DNA of 64,000 bases, taken from NCBI RefSeq assembly GCF_001424645.1, contig NZ_LMQR01000001.1, forward strand, positions 1,047,301 to 1,111,300. Reading direction: 5' to 3'. Below, piece by piece: positions 41,379-49,636 of this stretch. A program made the translations under genes and the position numbers. Origin of the DNA: Frigoribacterium sp. Leaf415 (GTDB lineage Bacteria > Actinomycetota > Actinomycetes > Actinomycetales > Microbacteriaceae). The notes under the pieces are model-generated. The model saw only the letters and a list, made by a program, of their open reading frames with translations, ran no database searches and had not been told where the DNA came from. Numbering within the stretch: position 1 is the stretch's first letter; each line of letters begins with the position of its first letter.

Positions 41379-41725
41379 TCGGCGACGACCGCCGACCCGA
41401 GATCGGGGCCGACGCCGCCATCGACGCCCTGGCCGAGGGCACCTACCTGCTCGACGTCCGAGAGCGACACGAGTGGGATGACGCGCACGCGCCCGGTGCG
41501 ACGCTGATCCCGCTCTCCGAGCTGAACGATCGGGTCGACGAGGTCCCCACGGACCGTCCCGTCCTCGTCGTCTGCCACTCCGGCATGCGCTCGGCCCGCG
41601 CGACGGACGCCCTCCGCGGGATCGGTGTGGACGCCCGGAACGTCGTCGGCGGGATGCTCGCCTGGCGTGACGCCGGCGGAGGGGTCGTGGCGAGCGACGA
41701 CCACCACGTGTCGTCGGCCGACTGA
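41375..41725 (+). CDS. single-domain rhodanese-like protein
   Basis: 116 residues, one rhodanese domain, with LLDVRERHEWDDAHAPGA and active-site C67 in VVCHSGMRSARA. It is of the small cytoplasmic GlpE/YgaP type that moves sulfane sulfur, substrate unknown. The ATG overlaps the secF stop (ATGA). Its presence between secF and rel is not part of the Sec machinery and the link is unclear. Confidence 0.88.
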   Translation: MIGDDRRPEIGADAAIDALAEGTYLLDVRERHEWDDAHAPGATLIPLSELNDRVDEVPTDRPVLVVCHSGMRSARATDALRGIGVDARNVVGGMLAWRDAGGGVVASDDHHVSSAD

Positions 41726-41736
41726 CGGCCGGCGGG

Positions 41737-41742
41737 TACCCT
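41737..41742 (+). promoter_or_regulatory. -10 box candidate for rel
   Basis: TACCCT, 74 bases before the rel GTG. It fits the TAnnnT pattern but has no obvious -35. Confidence 0.3.
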
Positions 41743-41815
41743 TGACCCCACGGAGTCCACGTCCGACCATGACGGCCGGCGTCGTCACTCCGACCCGAGA
41801 GAACGAGGTGCTGCC

Positions 41816-44107
41816 GTGACCGAGATCACCACACGGAACAACTCCGCACCGTCCGAGGTGCCCGGCGGTCAGAACACGGCCTCGTTGCGCACGCTCCTGC
41901 CCCGTCTCTTCTCTCGGAGCCAACCGGCGGGTGCCGTCGACCGGTTGATCAAGACGGTGCGCATGCACCATCCCAAGGCCGACATCGTCCTCATCGAGCG
42001 GGCGTACTCGGTCGCCGAGAAGGCCCACACGGGTCAACTCCGCAAGAGCGGCGAGCCCTACATCACGCACCCGGTCGCCGTGGCGCAGATCCTCGCCGAT
42101 CTGGGCATCGGTTCCAAGACCATCGCGGCCGCGCTCCTCCACGACACCGTCGAGGACACCGACTACACGCTGGCCATGCTGCAGCGCGACTTCGGCGACG
42201 AGATCGCGATGCTGGTCGACGGGGTCACCAAACTCGACAAGCTCAAATACGGCGACAGCGCGCAGGCCGAGACCGTCCGCAAGATGGTCGTCGCCATGTC
42301 GAAAGACATCCGGGTGCTCGTCATCAAGTTGGCCGACAGACTGCACAACGCGCGAACCTGGGGCTTCGTCGAGTCGGCGTCGGCCACGCGCAAGGCCACC
42401 GAGACCCTCGAGATCTACGCGCCCTTGGCCCACCGACTCGGCATCCAGACCATCAAGTGGGAGCTCGAGGACCTCTCGTTCGCCGTTCTCCACCCCAAGC
42501 TCTACGTCGAGATCGACAACCTGGTCAAGCAGCGCACGCCGCAACGCGAGCAGTTCGTCCAGAACGTCATCAACGCCGTCAAGTCCGACCTCAAGTCGAC
42601 GAAGATCCGCGGCGACGTCATGGGTCGACCCAAGCAGTACTACTCGATCTACCAGAAGATGATCGTCCGGGGTCGCGAGTTCGACGAGATCTACGACCTC
42701 GTCGGCATCCGCATCCTCGTCAACTCGCTCCGGGACTGCTACGCCGTGCTGGGGTCGATCCATGCCCGGTGGAATCCCATCCCCGGCCGTTTCAAGGACT
42801 ACATCGCGACGCCGAAGTTCAACCTGTACCAGTCGTTGCACACGACCGTGATCGGGCCCAAGGGGCGACCCGTCGAGATCCAGATCCGGACCCACGAGAT
42901 GCACCAGCGGGCCGAGTTCGGCGTGGCCGCCCACTGGAAGTACAAGCAGCGCATGAACGGCGGGCGGGACGACCAGGGCGGAGCCAAGACCGAGACCGAC
43001 ATGGCCTGGCTCGCGCACATCTCGGACTGGCAGGCCGAGACCGCCGATCCCAGCGAGTTCCTCGACAGCCTCCGGTTCGAGATCGGCGCCAAGGAGGTCT
43101 ACGTCTTCACGCCCCAGGGCAAGGTGATCGGCCTTCCGTCGGGTGCCACCCCGGTCGACTTCGCCTACGCGGTGCACACGGAGGTCGGCCACCGCACCAT
43201 GGGAGCGAAGGTCAACGGGCGACTCGTGCCACTCGAGAGCGTCCTGTCGAGCGGTGACGTCGTCGAGGTCTTCACCTCCAAGAACCCCGACTCCGGGCCG
43301 AGTCAGGACTGGCTCGCCTTCGTCAAGAGCCCCCGCGCCCGGAACAAGATCCGCCAGTGGTTCACGAAAGAGCGCCGCGACGAGGCCATGGAGCAGGGCA
43401 AGGACGCCATCGCCCGGGCCATGCGGAAGCAGAACCTGCCGCTGCAGAAGCTGATGACGCAGGACAGCATCGCCGAAGTCGCCGCCACGATGCGGTACGA
43501 CGACGTGTCGAGCCTCTACGCGGCCGTCGGCGAGGGCCACATCTCCACCCAGTCCGTCATCGAGAAGATCCTCGCGGCGGTCCACACGCAGACCGAGGTC
43601 GACGAGGGCGAGTTCGAGTTCCCCAGCCAGGGTCGGGCCCGGCCGCTGCGCAACAGCGACTCGGGCGTGCTGGTCCGTGGGGCGCCCGACATCTTGGTGA
43701 AGCTCGCCAAGTGCTGCACGCCGGTGCCCGGCGACCAGATCGTCGGATTCGTGACCCGTGGTCAGGGCGTCAGCGTCCACCAGGCCAACTGTCACAACGT
43801 CCAGGGTCTGCTGAAAGAGCCCGAACGGATGATCGAGGTCGAGTGGGCCCCGTCGTCGAAGAGCGTCTTCATGGTGCAGATCCAGATCGAAGCCCTCGAT
43901 CGCAGCGGATTGCTGTCGGACGTGACCCGCGTGCTCTCGGAGCACCACGTGAACATCCTCTCCGCGACGGTGTCCACCTCCACCGAACGGCTCGCTCTCA
44001 GTCGGTTCGTGTTCGAGATGGGTGACACCACGCACCTCGACCGCGTCCTGAACGCCGTCCGACGCATCGACGCCGTGTACGACGTCTACCGGGTCAGCGC
44101 CGGCTGA
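41816..44107 (+). CDS. rel: bifunctional (p)ppGpp synthetase/hydrolase
   Basis: Makes and breaks the alarmone (p)ppGpp. 763 residues: HD hydrolase domain with an intact HDTVEDT at 109-115 and KLADRLHNART; synthetase domain with GREFDEIYDLVGIRI, the RFKD motif near 325 that marks bifunctional Rel rather than RelA, and YQSLHTTVIGPKG; then TGS (VYVFTPQGKVIGLPSGATPVDFAYAVH), a Cys-containing linker (LAKCCTPVPGD) and ACT domains. The GTG lacks a strong ribosome binding site. Sole long Rel in the window. Confidence 0.96.
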   Translation: MTEITTRNNSAPSEVPGGQNTASLRTLLPRLFSRSQPAGAVDRLIKTVRMHHPKADIVLIERAYSVAEKAHTGQLRKSGEPYITHPVAVAQILADLGIGSKTIAAALLHDTVEDTDYTLAMLQRDFGDEIAMLVDGVTKLDKLKYGDSAQAETVRKMVVAMSKDIRVLVIKLADRLHNARTWGFVESASATRKATETLEIYAPLAHRLGIQTIKWELEDLSFAVLHPKLYVEIDNLVKQRTPQREQFVQNVINAVKSDLKSTKIRGDVMGRPKQYYSIYQKMIVRGREFDEIYDLVGIRILVNSLRDCYAVLGSIHARWNPIPGRFKDYIATPKFNLYQSLHTTVIGPKGRPVEIQIRTHEMHQRAEFGVAAHWKYKQRMNGGRDDQGGAKTETDMAWLAHISDWQAETADPSEFLDSLRFEIGAKEVYVFTPQGKVIGLPSGATPVDFAYAVHTEVGHRTMGAKVNGRLVPLESVLSSGDVVEVFTSKNPDSGPSQDWLAFVKSPRARNKIRQWFTKERRDEAMEQGKDAIARAMRKQNLPLQKLMTQDSIAEVAATMRYDDVSSLYAAVGEGHISTQSVIEKILAAVHTQTEVDEGEFEFPSQGRARPLRNSDSGVLVRGAPDILVKLAKCCTPVPGDQIVGFVTRGQGVSVHQANCHNVQGLLKEPERMIEVEWAPSSKSVFMVQIQIEALDRSGLLSDVTRVLSEHHVNILSATVSTSTERLALSRFVFEMGDTTHLDRVLNAVRRIDAVYDVYRVSAG

Positions 44108-44727
44108 GTCACGATCGTTGCCGCCCGACGGGGCGGGTGTGCGTCGTCTCGAGGTGACTCGTCACCCATCTGCGTGGAGGCATCGCCCGCACAGACCCGA
44201 CCGAGGCGCTCGACTGTCCGTGCTCGGTGGGGGAGCCGCCCGCGTCGATCGAGGACGGCGACCGCATCGGCGCTCGTGACGCCCTGCTGAGTCGACACGT
44301 CCCGTGCGGCCGTCTCGTCCTGTGGCGTCCAGTCCTCGCGGCGTGCGAGATCGACCACGGTCCGGGCCGGCGTCGTGACCGCCACACCGTGGACGGTGAC
44401 GATCTCGTCGTCGTCGATGACGACCTGTCGGATCACCGAACCCCGGCCTCGGTGTTTCACTCTCGCCGGCGACACCACCAGCCCGGAGTGGGGGAGTGGC
44501 GCCGGCCCTCGCGCTCCCCAGACCCAGGCGGCCGTCCGCTCGGCGGCGACGACTCCGGCCCCGAGGGCGAACCCCACCGCGATGGCTCGACCGACGTGGT
44601 CGTCGATCTCGGCGATGCTGCGCCACGAATCACCGACGGCGTAGACCTGGCCGTCCAGCGCTGCCGCCCGGAGTTCGGTTTCAGGCAGGTCGTCGTCCGT
44701 CAGGACCAGGGGGAGTCGCACAGGCAT
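44086..44727 (-). CDS. AbiEi-antitoxin-like protein, orphan
   Basis: 213 residues, not firmly recognised. The pattern SVIRQVVIDDDEIVTVHGVAVTTPARTVVDLARRED resembles the AbiEi antitoxin / DUF559-type proteins that Microbacteriaceae carry in many copies, with TAAWVWGARGP upstream. There is no AbiEii toxin beside it. It overlaps the rel 3' end by 22 bases, convergently, and interrupts a core-gene region, suggesting lineage-specific gain. ATG 44727 has GGAG-poor context. Function unknown. Confidence 0.65.
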   Translation of the reverse strand: MPVRLPLVLTDDDLPETELRAAALDGQVYAVGDSWRSIAEIDDHVGRAIAVGFALGAGVVAAERTAAWVWGARGPAPLPHSGLVVSPARVKHRGRGSVIRQVVIDDDEIVTVHGVAVTTPARTVVDLARREDWTPQDETAARDVSTQQGVTSADAVAVLDRRGRLPHRARTVERLGRVCAGDASTQMGDESPRDDAHPPRRAATIVTQPALTR

Positions 44728-44760
44728 GTGCCCACCCTGGCCGACCCCGCCCGAGACGAC

Positions 44761-44798
44761 GAACCGCCCGACCCTCCCTGTGGAGAATCGGACGGTTC
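44761..44798 (-). terminator. terminator candidate after the DUF349 gene
   Basis: Arms GAACCGCCCGA and TCGGACGGTTC with one mismatch and a 16-base loop, about 30 bases beyond the stop on the minus strand. Confidence 0.4.
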
Positions 44799-44829
44799 AT
44801 GACGTCGGTGGGCGACGGGCCGGTGGCGG

Positions 44830-46059
44830 TCAACCGATGGCGTCGAGCCAGACCTTTCGGGCGTCGAGGGCTTCACGAGCCTCTTTCACCCGACGCGCGT
44901 CGCCGCTCGCCTCGGCCGTCGCGAGCTCGTCCTCGAGCTTGCCGATGGCATCGTGCAGCTGGCTCGCGAGCCCCTGGGATCGTGCCTGACGCTCGGGGTT
45001 GTTCTTCTCCCAGAACTGCTCGTCGAGTTGGCGCACGTGGGATTCGACCTTGCGGAGGCGGTCCTCGACGACCCGGACCTGCTCACGGGGAACGCGACCG
45101 ATCTCGTCCCACCGCAGCTGGATCGAGGTGAGGGCCTCTCGGGCCGGAACCCGATCCGTGACCGTCAGGATCTTCTCGGCCTCGGTGAGCAACTCGAGCT
45201 TCAGCTCGAGGTTGCCTTCGTATTCGGCAGCGTCCTGGGCGACGACCTCGGACTTGGCGGCGTAGAGCACGTCGCCTGCCCGCTTGAACTTCGCCCACAG
45301 GGCGTCGTCGTACTTCTTGCCGGCGCGTCCGGCGCGCTTCCAGTCGTCGAGCAGCCCCCGGTAGGCGGGGATGCCGTCGACGCCCTTCGGCGCGAGGGCC
45401 TCGGCCGACTCGACGAGGGCCTGTTTGCGCTGACGGGCGTCACGGTGCGTGGCGTCGAGGTCGGCGTAGAAGGCCTTGCGGTGCTGGTCGATCGTCGTGC
45501 GCGCGGCACGGAAGCGCTTCCAGAGGTCGTTGCCCTCGCCCTTCGGGATGCGGGGACCGTCCTGCTGGTGCTTCTGCCAGCGGGCGAAGATGTCGTCGAT
45601 GCTGGCCGTCACCTGCTTCCACTGCACGCGGGCGGGGTCCTGGGCGGCGAGGGTCTCGGCCTCCACGACGAGCGCGGTGCGATAGGCGACCGCCTCGGTC
45701 AGGGCCTTCTGCGCCTCGGCGCTCTGCTGCTGCGTGAGCTCGTCGACCGTCGAGTCGAGTGCCGAGACACGAGCACGGAGGGCCTCGAGGTCACCGACCG
45801 CGCTCGGTTCGACGAGTTGCTCACGCAGGTGGGTGACGGTCTTGACGACGTCGCCCGCCGATGCGCCGCGCTTGATCCGCTGCTCGAGCAACGTCACCTG
45901 CCCGGCGAGCTCGACGAACTTGCGCTCGTAGTACGCCAGTGCCTCGGCAGGCGTCGCGTCCGGGTACTGCCCCACCGCGCGTTCGCCGTCGCCCTCGCGG
46001 AGGTAGACCGTGCCGTCGTCGTCGACGCGGCCCCAGGGTGCCTGATCGTCAGTAGCCAC
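44830..46059 (-). CDS. DUF349 domain-containing protein
   Basis: 409 residues, almost wholly helical and charged, predicted to form coiled coils with repeated DUF349 units, for example WKQVTASIDDIFARWQ, LWKRFRAARTTIDQHRKAFYADLD and LWAKFKRAGDVLYAAKSEV. The end is IGKLEDELATAEASGDA. Bacterial DUF349 proteins have no settled function. GTG 46059 is chosen because AAGGGA precedes it and the N-terminus WGRVDDDGTVYLREGDGER is conserved in actinobacteria. Confidence 0.85.
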   Translation of the reverse strand: MATDDQAPWGRVDDDGTVYLREGDGERAVGQYPDATPAEALAYYERKFVELAGQVTLLEQRIKRGASAGDVVKTVTHLREQLVEPSAVGDLEALRARVSALDSTVDELTQQQSAEAQKALTEAVAYRTALVVEAETLAAQDPARVQWKQVTASIDDIFARWQKHQQDGPRIPKGEGNDLWKRFRAARTTIDQHRKAFYADLDATHRDARQRKQALVESAEALAPKGVDGIPAYRGLLDDWKRAGRAGKKYDDALWAKFKRAGDVLYAAKSEVVAQDAAEYEGNLELKLELLTEAEKILTVTDRVPAREALTSIQLRWDEIGRVPREQVRVVEDRLRKVESHVRQLDEQFWEKNNPERQARSQGLASQLHDAIGKLEDELATAEASGDARRVKEAREALDARKVWLDAIG

Positions 46060-46120
46060 TTTTATCCCTTGCTGAAAGTGCTCGTCGCGGAACCAGGACA
46101 GGCCACCGCGATGGGTGCCC

Positions 46121-46126
46121 AGCCTA
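46121..46126 (-). promoter_or_regulatory. -10 box of the DUF349 gene
   Basis: TAGGCT on the minus strand, about 62 bases before the GTG and 23 bases after the cyclophilin stop, so the DUF349 gene can be transcribed separately from it. Confidence 0.4.
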
Positions 46127-46148
46127 TTGCACGGCGGGCCGCGGCGGA

Positions 46149-46940
46149 CTACTCGATCGTGGCGCCCGTGATCGTGGTCGCCACGACGGGGGCACCGTCG
46201 GTCTCGCTCGAGCCGGGCGTGAGGCCCGCGTCCGTGATCTGGGCCTCGAGCTGGTCGAGTCCGCTCGTGACCCGTCCGACAACGGTGTAGCCGCCCGTCG
46301 AGCCGTCGAGGGTCGTGTCTCCGTAGGTGATGAAGAACTGCGTCGACTGCGAGTACGGGTCGGTGCTGCGAGCCATGGCGATCGTCCCGGTCGGGTACAC
46401 GCCGTCCGTGGGGACGTTCTCGAGCGGGCCGAAGGTGAAGCCGGCGTCGCCCGTCCCGTCGCCGTTGGCCGAGCCGCACTGGATGAACTTCGCCGTCGCG
46501 GCATCGCTCATGCGGTGGCAGGTCGTGCCCGTGTAGAAGCCCTTCTGGATCAGGTCGATGACGACGCTCGCCGCCTGGGGGGCCTTCACCCCGTCCAGTT
46601 CGATCCCGAGGTCGACGCCGTCGTTGAGCGTCAGCCCGCCGGTCCAGGTGCGGCCCTCGGCGATCGACTCGCTGGGCACGTCGCCGACGTTCTCGCCTGC
46701 GGCGGGCGTCGAGGAGGCGCTGGGCACGTCCGAAGGAGTCGCCACGGGGGCACCGGGCCCGCTCGTCGACCAGAAGACCTGCGACACGGCCGCGAGTCCG
46801 ACCACGACCACGACGGCGGTCACGGCGAGGACGTTGTCCCGACGACGCCGGGCGACCTGCATGGCGTGCACCTGCTGACGAGCGGTGTACCTGCGGAGCC
46901 GGTCTCGGTTCTCACGGTCCGGGTTCTTGCTCGGTGCCAC
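46149..46940 (-). CDS. membrane-anchored cyclophilin-type peptidyl-prolyl isomerase
   Basis: 263 residues. Basic N-terminus, one membrane helix (near 38-60, [21 protein letters not shown]), a Ser/Pro/Thr-rich linker and an extracytoplasmic cyclophilin domain with [38 protein letters not shown] and [10 protein letters not shown]. It is expected to assist folding of exported proteins. GTG 46940 is set by GGAGG five bases before it. Divergent from rarA. Confidence 0.9.
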   Translation of the reverse strand: MAPSKNPDRENRDRLRRYTARQQVHAMQVARRRRDNVLAVTAVVVVVGLAAVSQVFWSTSGPGAPVATPSDVPSASSTPAAGENVGDVPSESIAEGRTWTGGLTLNDGVDLGIELDGVKAPQAASVVIDLIQKGFYTGTTCHRMSDAATAKFIQCGSANGDGTGDAGFTFGPLENVPTDGVYPTGTIAMARSTDPYSQSTQFFITYGDTTLDGSTGGYTVVGRVTSGLDQLEAQITDAGLTPGSSETDGAPVVATTITGATIE

Positions 46941-46971
46941 GGGTCCTCCAGCTCGGTGATGTCCAGCCTGC

Positions 46972-46997
46972 ACTGTATCGGAGGGCCGGTCTAGCAT
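46972..46997. promoter_or_regulatory. divergent promoters of the cyclophilin gene and rarA
   Basis: Minus-strand TACAGT (46977-46972) serves the cyclophilin gene with a leader near 24 bases. Plus-strand TAGCAT (46992-46997) stands eight bases before the rarA ATG and would give a leaderless rarA mRNA. Confidence 0.45.
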
Positions 46998-47005
46998 GGG
47001 TCACC

Positions 47006-48415
47006 ATGAGCCCGCTCCCGCAGAGCTCGACCCCTCTCGCGGTCCGCATGCGTCCCACCACCCTCGACGAGGTCGCCGGCCAACGGCACCTGCTGCGGCC
47101 CGGCTCGCCCCTGGTCACCCTGGCGTCCGACACGGGTGCCGACCAAGGTGCGGTCTCCGTCATCCTCTGGGGTCCGCCGGGCACGGGCAAGACGACCCTC
47201 GCGCAAGCCATCGCACGCAGTTCGGGGCGACAGTTCATCGAGCTGTCCGCCGTGACCGCCGGCGTCAAGGACGTCCGACAGGTGATGGAGAAGGCCCTGT
47301 CGAACCGTGACCTCTACGGCACGACGACGGTGCTCTTCCTCGACGAGATCCATCGCTTCACCAAGGCGCAGCAGGACGCTCTGTTGCCGGGCGTCGAGAA
47401 CGGCTGGGTCATCCTCATCGCCGCCACGACCGAGAACCCCTCGTTCTCGGTCATCACGCCGTTGCTGTCCCGCTCGCTGTTGCTGACCCTCGAACAGCTC
47501 AGCGACGACGACCTGGCCCAGCTGGTGCAACGAGCGGTCGTCGACCCCCGCGGTCTCGACGGAGCCGTCCGGCTCGACGACGAGGCCCTGGCCACGATCG
47601 TCCGGCTGGCCTCGGGCGATGCACGACGTGCGCTCACGGCGCTCGAGGCGTCCGCCCAGTCGGCGTGGGCCACGAAGCTCGAGGCCGACGCGGTGCCGAC
47701 CGCCTCGCCCGACGACGCGGCCGACGCCGACTTCGACCCCGACGCCGAGTACGACGAGACCGATCCCGACGACGACCGCCCCGCGATCACGTCCGAGATC
47801 GTCGCCCAGTCGGTCGACCGCGCCCTGCTGCGGTACGACCGCAACGGGGACGAGCACTACGACGTCATCAGCGCCTTCATCAAGTCGATCCGGGGGTCCG
47901 ACGTCGACGCGGCGCTCCACTACCTCGCCCGGATGATCGAGGCGGGCGAGGACCCGCGCTTCATCTGCCGACGGATCATCGTGTCGGCCGGCGAGGACAT
48001 CGGAATAGCGGACCCGAACGCGCTGACCGTGGCGGTCTCGGCCGCGACCGCCGTGCAGATGATCGGCATGCCCGAGGGCCGCATCCCCATGGCCGAGGCC
48101 GTCGTCTACCTGGCGACCGCGCCCAAGTCGAACCGGTCCTACTCCGCGCTCGACGCCGCCATCGCCGACGTCCGGGCCGGCAAGGCGGGCCGCGTGCCCA
48201 AGCACCTGCGCGACGCCCATTACCCCGGGGCCAGACGCCTGGGGCACGGGAAGGGCTACCGTTACGCCCACGACTCCGAGTTCGGGGTGGTCGAGCAGCA
48301 GTACCTCCCCGACGAACTCGTCGGCCACGAGTACTACGACCCCACCGCCAACGGCAACGAGCGCGACGTGGCGGCGCGCCTCGAGAAGCTGCGCCGCATC
48401 ACGCGGGGGCACTGA
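47006..48415 (+). CDS. rarA: replication-associated recombination protein RarA (MgsA)
   Basis: AAA+ ATPase acting at stalled forks, 469 residues. Walker [12 protein letters not shown] near 55, Walker [10 protein letters not shown] near 110, sensor [19 protein letters not shown] and the C-terminal tetramer domain with [24 protein letters not shown]. An acidic insert of about 25 residues near 233-257 ([18 protein letters not shown]) is unusual. The ATG was chosen by [12 protein letters not shown] context and the -10 eight bases upstream; no ribosome binding site. Confidence 0.93.
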   Translation: MSPLPQSSTPLAVRMRPTTLDEVAGQRHLLRPGSPLVTLASDTGADQGAVSVILWGPPGTGKTTLAQAIARSSGRQFIELSAVTAGVKDVRQVMEKALSNRDLYGTTTVLFLDEIHRFTKAQQDALLPGVENGWVILIAATTENPSFSVITPLLSRSLLLTLEQLSDDDLAQLVQRAVVDPRGLDGAVRLDDEALATIVRLASGDARRALTALEASAQSAWATKLEADAVPTASPDDAADADFDPDAEYDETDPDDDRPAITSEIVAQSVDRALLRYDRNGDEHYDVISAFIKSIRGSDVDAALHYLARMIEAGEDPRFICRRIIVSAGEDIGIADPNALTVAVSAATAVQMIGMPEGRIPMAEAVVYLATAPKSNRSYSALDAAIADVRAGKAGRVPKHLRDAHYPGARRLGHGKGYRYAHDSEFGVVEQQYLPDELVGHEYYDPTANGNERDVAARLEKLRRITRGH

Positions 48416-48458
48416 CGGCACGATCGACGCGCTGCTCGCATCCGTCCCCGGGCTCCTG

Positions 48459-48635
48459 TATGCTCGGGTGGTTGCCTGTTCTCGGGCGTCGACGCGCGGC
48501 TGCTGACGACGACCCGATCAAGGTGCGACGACCTGTAGCCGGTCGCCACCGCGGCACTCACCCCTCTTGTTACGCCGCTCGGCGCTCGCGCGCTGGGGCG
48601 GTCCATGACGAACCACCGACAAGAAAAAGGAACAA
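48459..48635 (+). promoter_or_regulatory. rpsD promoter and long leader
   Basis: TATGCT (48459-48464) is the likely -10, giving a leader of about 165 bases before rpsD that ends in AAAAAGGAAC, a good ribosome binding site. Many rpsD mRNAs are repressed by S4 binding to their leader, so autoregulation is plausible here, but I could not match a known S4 site. Confidence 0.4.
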
Positions 48636-49265
48636 GTGTCCACCAAGTCACGTACCCGCAGCAAGACCCGTCTCTCGCGTGCCCTCGGCATCGCGCTGAC
48701 CCCGAAGGCCGCTCGCTACCTCGAGAAGCGCCCTTACGCTCCCGGTGAGCACGGTCGCACCAAGCGCAAGACCGACAGCGACTACGCCGTCCGCCTGCGT
48801 GAGAAGCAGCGCCTGCGCGCCCAGTACGGCATCCGCGAGGCCCAGCTCAAGATCGTCTTCAACGAGGCTCGCAAGGCCTCGGGCCTGACCGGTGAGAACC
48901 TGGTCGAGCTCCTCGAGACCCGTCTCGACGCCCTCGTCCTGCGTGCCGGCTTCGCCCGCACGACGGCCCAGGCCCGTCAGATGGTCGTGCACCGTCACAT
49001 CCTCGTCGACGGCAAGCTCGTCGACCGCCCCTCGTTCCGCGTCAAGCCGGGTCAGATGATCCACGTGAAAGAGCGCAGCGAGAAGACCGAGCCCTTCCAG
49101 GTCGCCGCGGCCGGCGGTCACGTCGACCTGCTGCCCAAGGTGCCCGGCTACCTCGAGGTCGAGATCGACAAGCTGCAGGCCCGCCTCGTGCGCCGCCCGA
49201 AGCGCGTCGAGGTCCCGGTGACCTGCGAGGTCCAGCTCGTCGTCGAGTACTACGCCGCGCGCTAG
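48636..49265 (+). CDS. rpsD: 30S ribosomal protein S4
   Basis: Primary 16S rRNA binder that nucleates 30S assembly. 209 residues. Conserved YAPGEHGRTKRK, SDYAVRLREKQRLRAQYGI and the S4 RNA-binding fold with LETRLDALVLRAGFARTTAQARQMVVHRHILVDGK. No zinc-binding CxxC motif is present in the N-terminus, so this is the zinc-free form. Monocistronic, away from the rpoA cluster, as in other Micrococcales. Confidence 0.97.
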   Translation: MSTKSRTRSKTRLSRALGIALTPKAARYLEKRPYAPGEHGRTKRKTDSDYAVRLREKQRLRAQYGIREAQLKIVFNEARKASGLTGENLVELLETRLDALVLRAGFARTTAQARQMVVHRHILVDGKLVDRPSFRVKPGQMIHVKERSEKTEPFQVAAAGGHVDLLPKVPGYLEVEIDKLQARLVRRPKRVEVPVTCEVQLVVEYYAAR

Positions 49266-49281
49266 AACTCGTCACCCCGTC

Positions 49282-49311
49282 AGGAGCGGGCCACGGTCGT
49301 GGCCCGCTCCT
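49282..49311 (+). terminator. rpsD terminator
   Basis: Perfect 13-bp stem (AGGAGCGGGCCAC and its complement) with GGTC loop, followed by TTT, 16 bases after rpsD. Confidence 0.85.
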
Positions 49312-49388
49312 TTCGCGTTCCCGGGGCCGGGTAAGCTGATGTGTCGTCGCGCTCGCACGTCGCGGCACCAGCCCCAAGAGGAGTCCCC

Positions 49389-49580
49389 GTGAAGAGCCTG
49401 TTCCTGCTCGCCGTCGGTGTCGTCGGCGGTTTCGCCGTCGCCCACCAGTTCAACAAGACACCTCGGGGTCAGCAGTTCTTCGGCGGCCTCGACGGCAACG
49501 TGAAGTCGTTCCGCGCTGCCGTGGTCGACGGCTACAAGGCCCGCGAGGCCGAACTGCGCACCGACCGCGACGAGTCCTGA
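49389..49580 (+). CDS. small single-pass membrane protein
   Basis: 63 residues: an N-terminal helix KSLFLLAVGVVGGFAVAHQF and a short charged cytoplasmic or outer tail (NKTPRGQQFFGGLDGNVKSFRAAVVDGY). The GTG is preceded by GAGGAG, and TAAGCT at 49332-49337 is a likely -10. Small proteins of this kind lie between rpsD and alaS in related genomes. Function unknown. Confidence 0.75.
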   Translation: MKSLFLLAVGVVGGFAVAHQFNKTPRGQQFFGGLDGNVKSFRAAVVDGYKAREAELRTDRDES

Positions 49581-49636
49581 GCGCCCGGCCGCGCCTCCTC
49601 GTCCTGACACACGACCAACCCACCCTCGGGAGAACC

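Noticed and set aside
41240..44035. Long antisense frame opposite rel and secF
   Set aside because: Codon-bias shadow; rel on the plus strand has a complete set of catalytic motifs.
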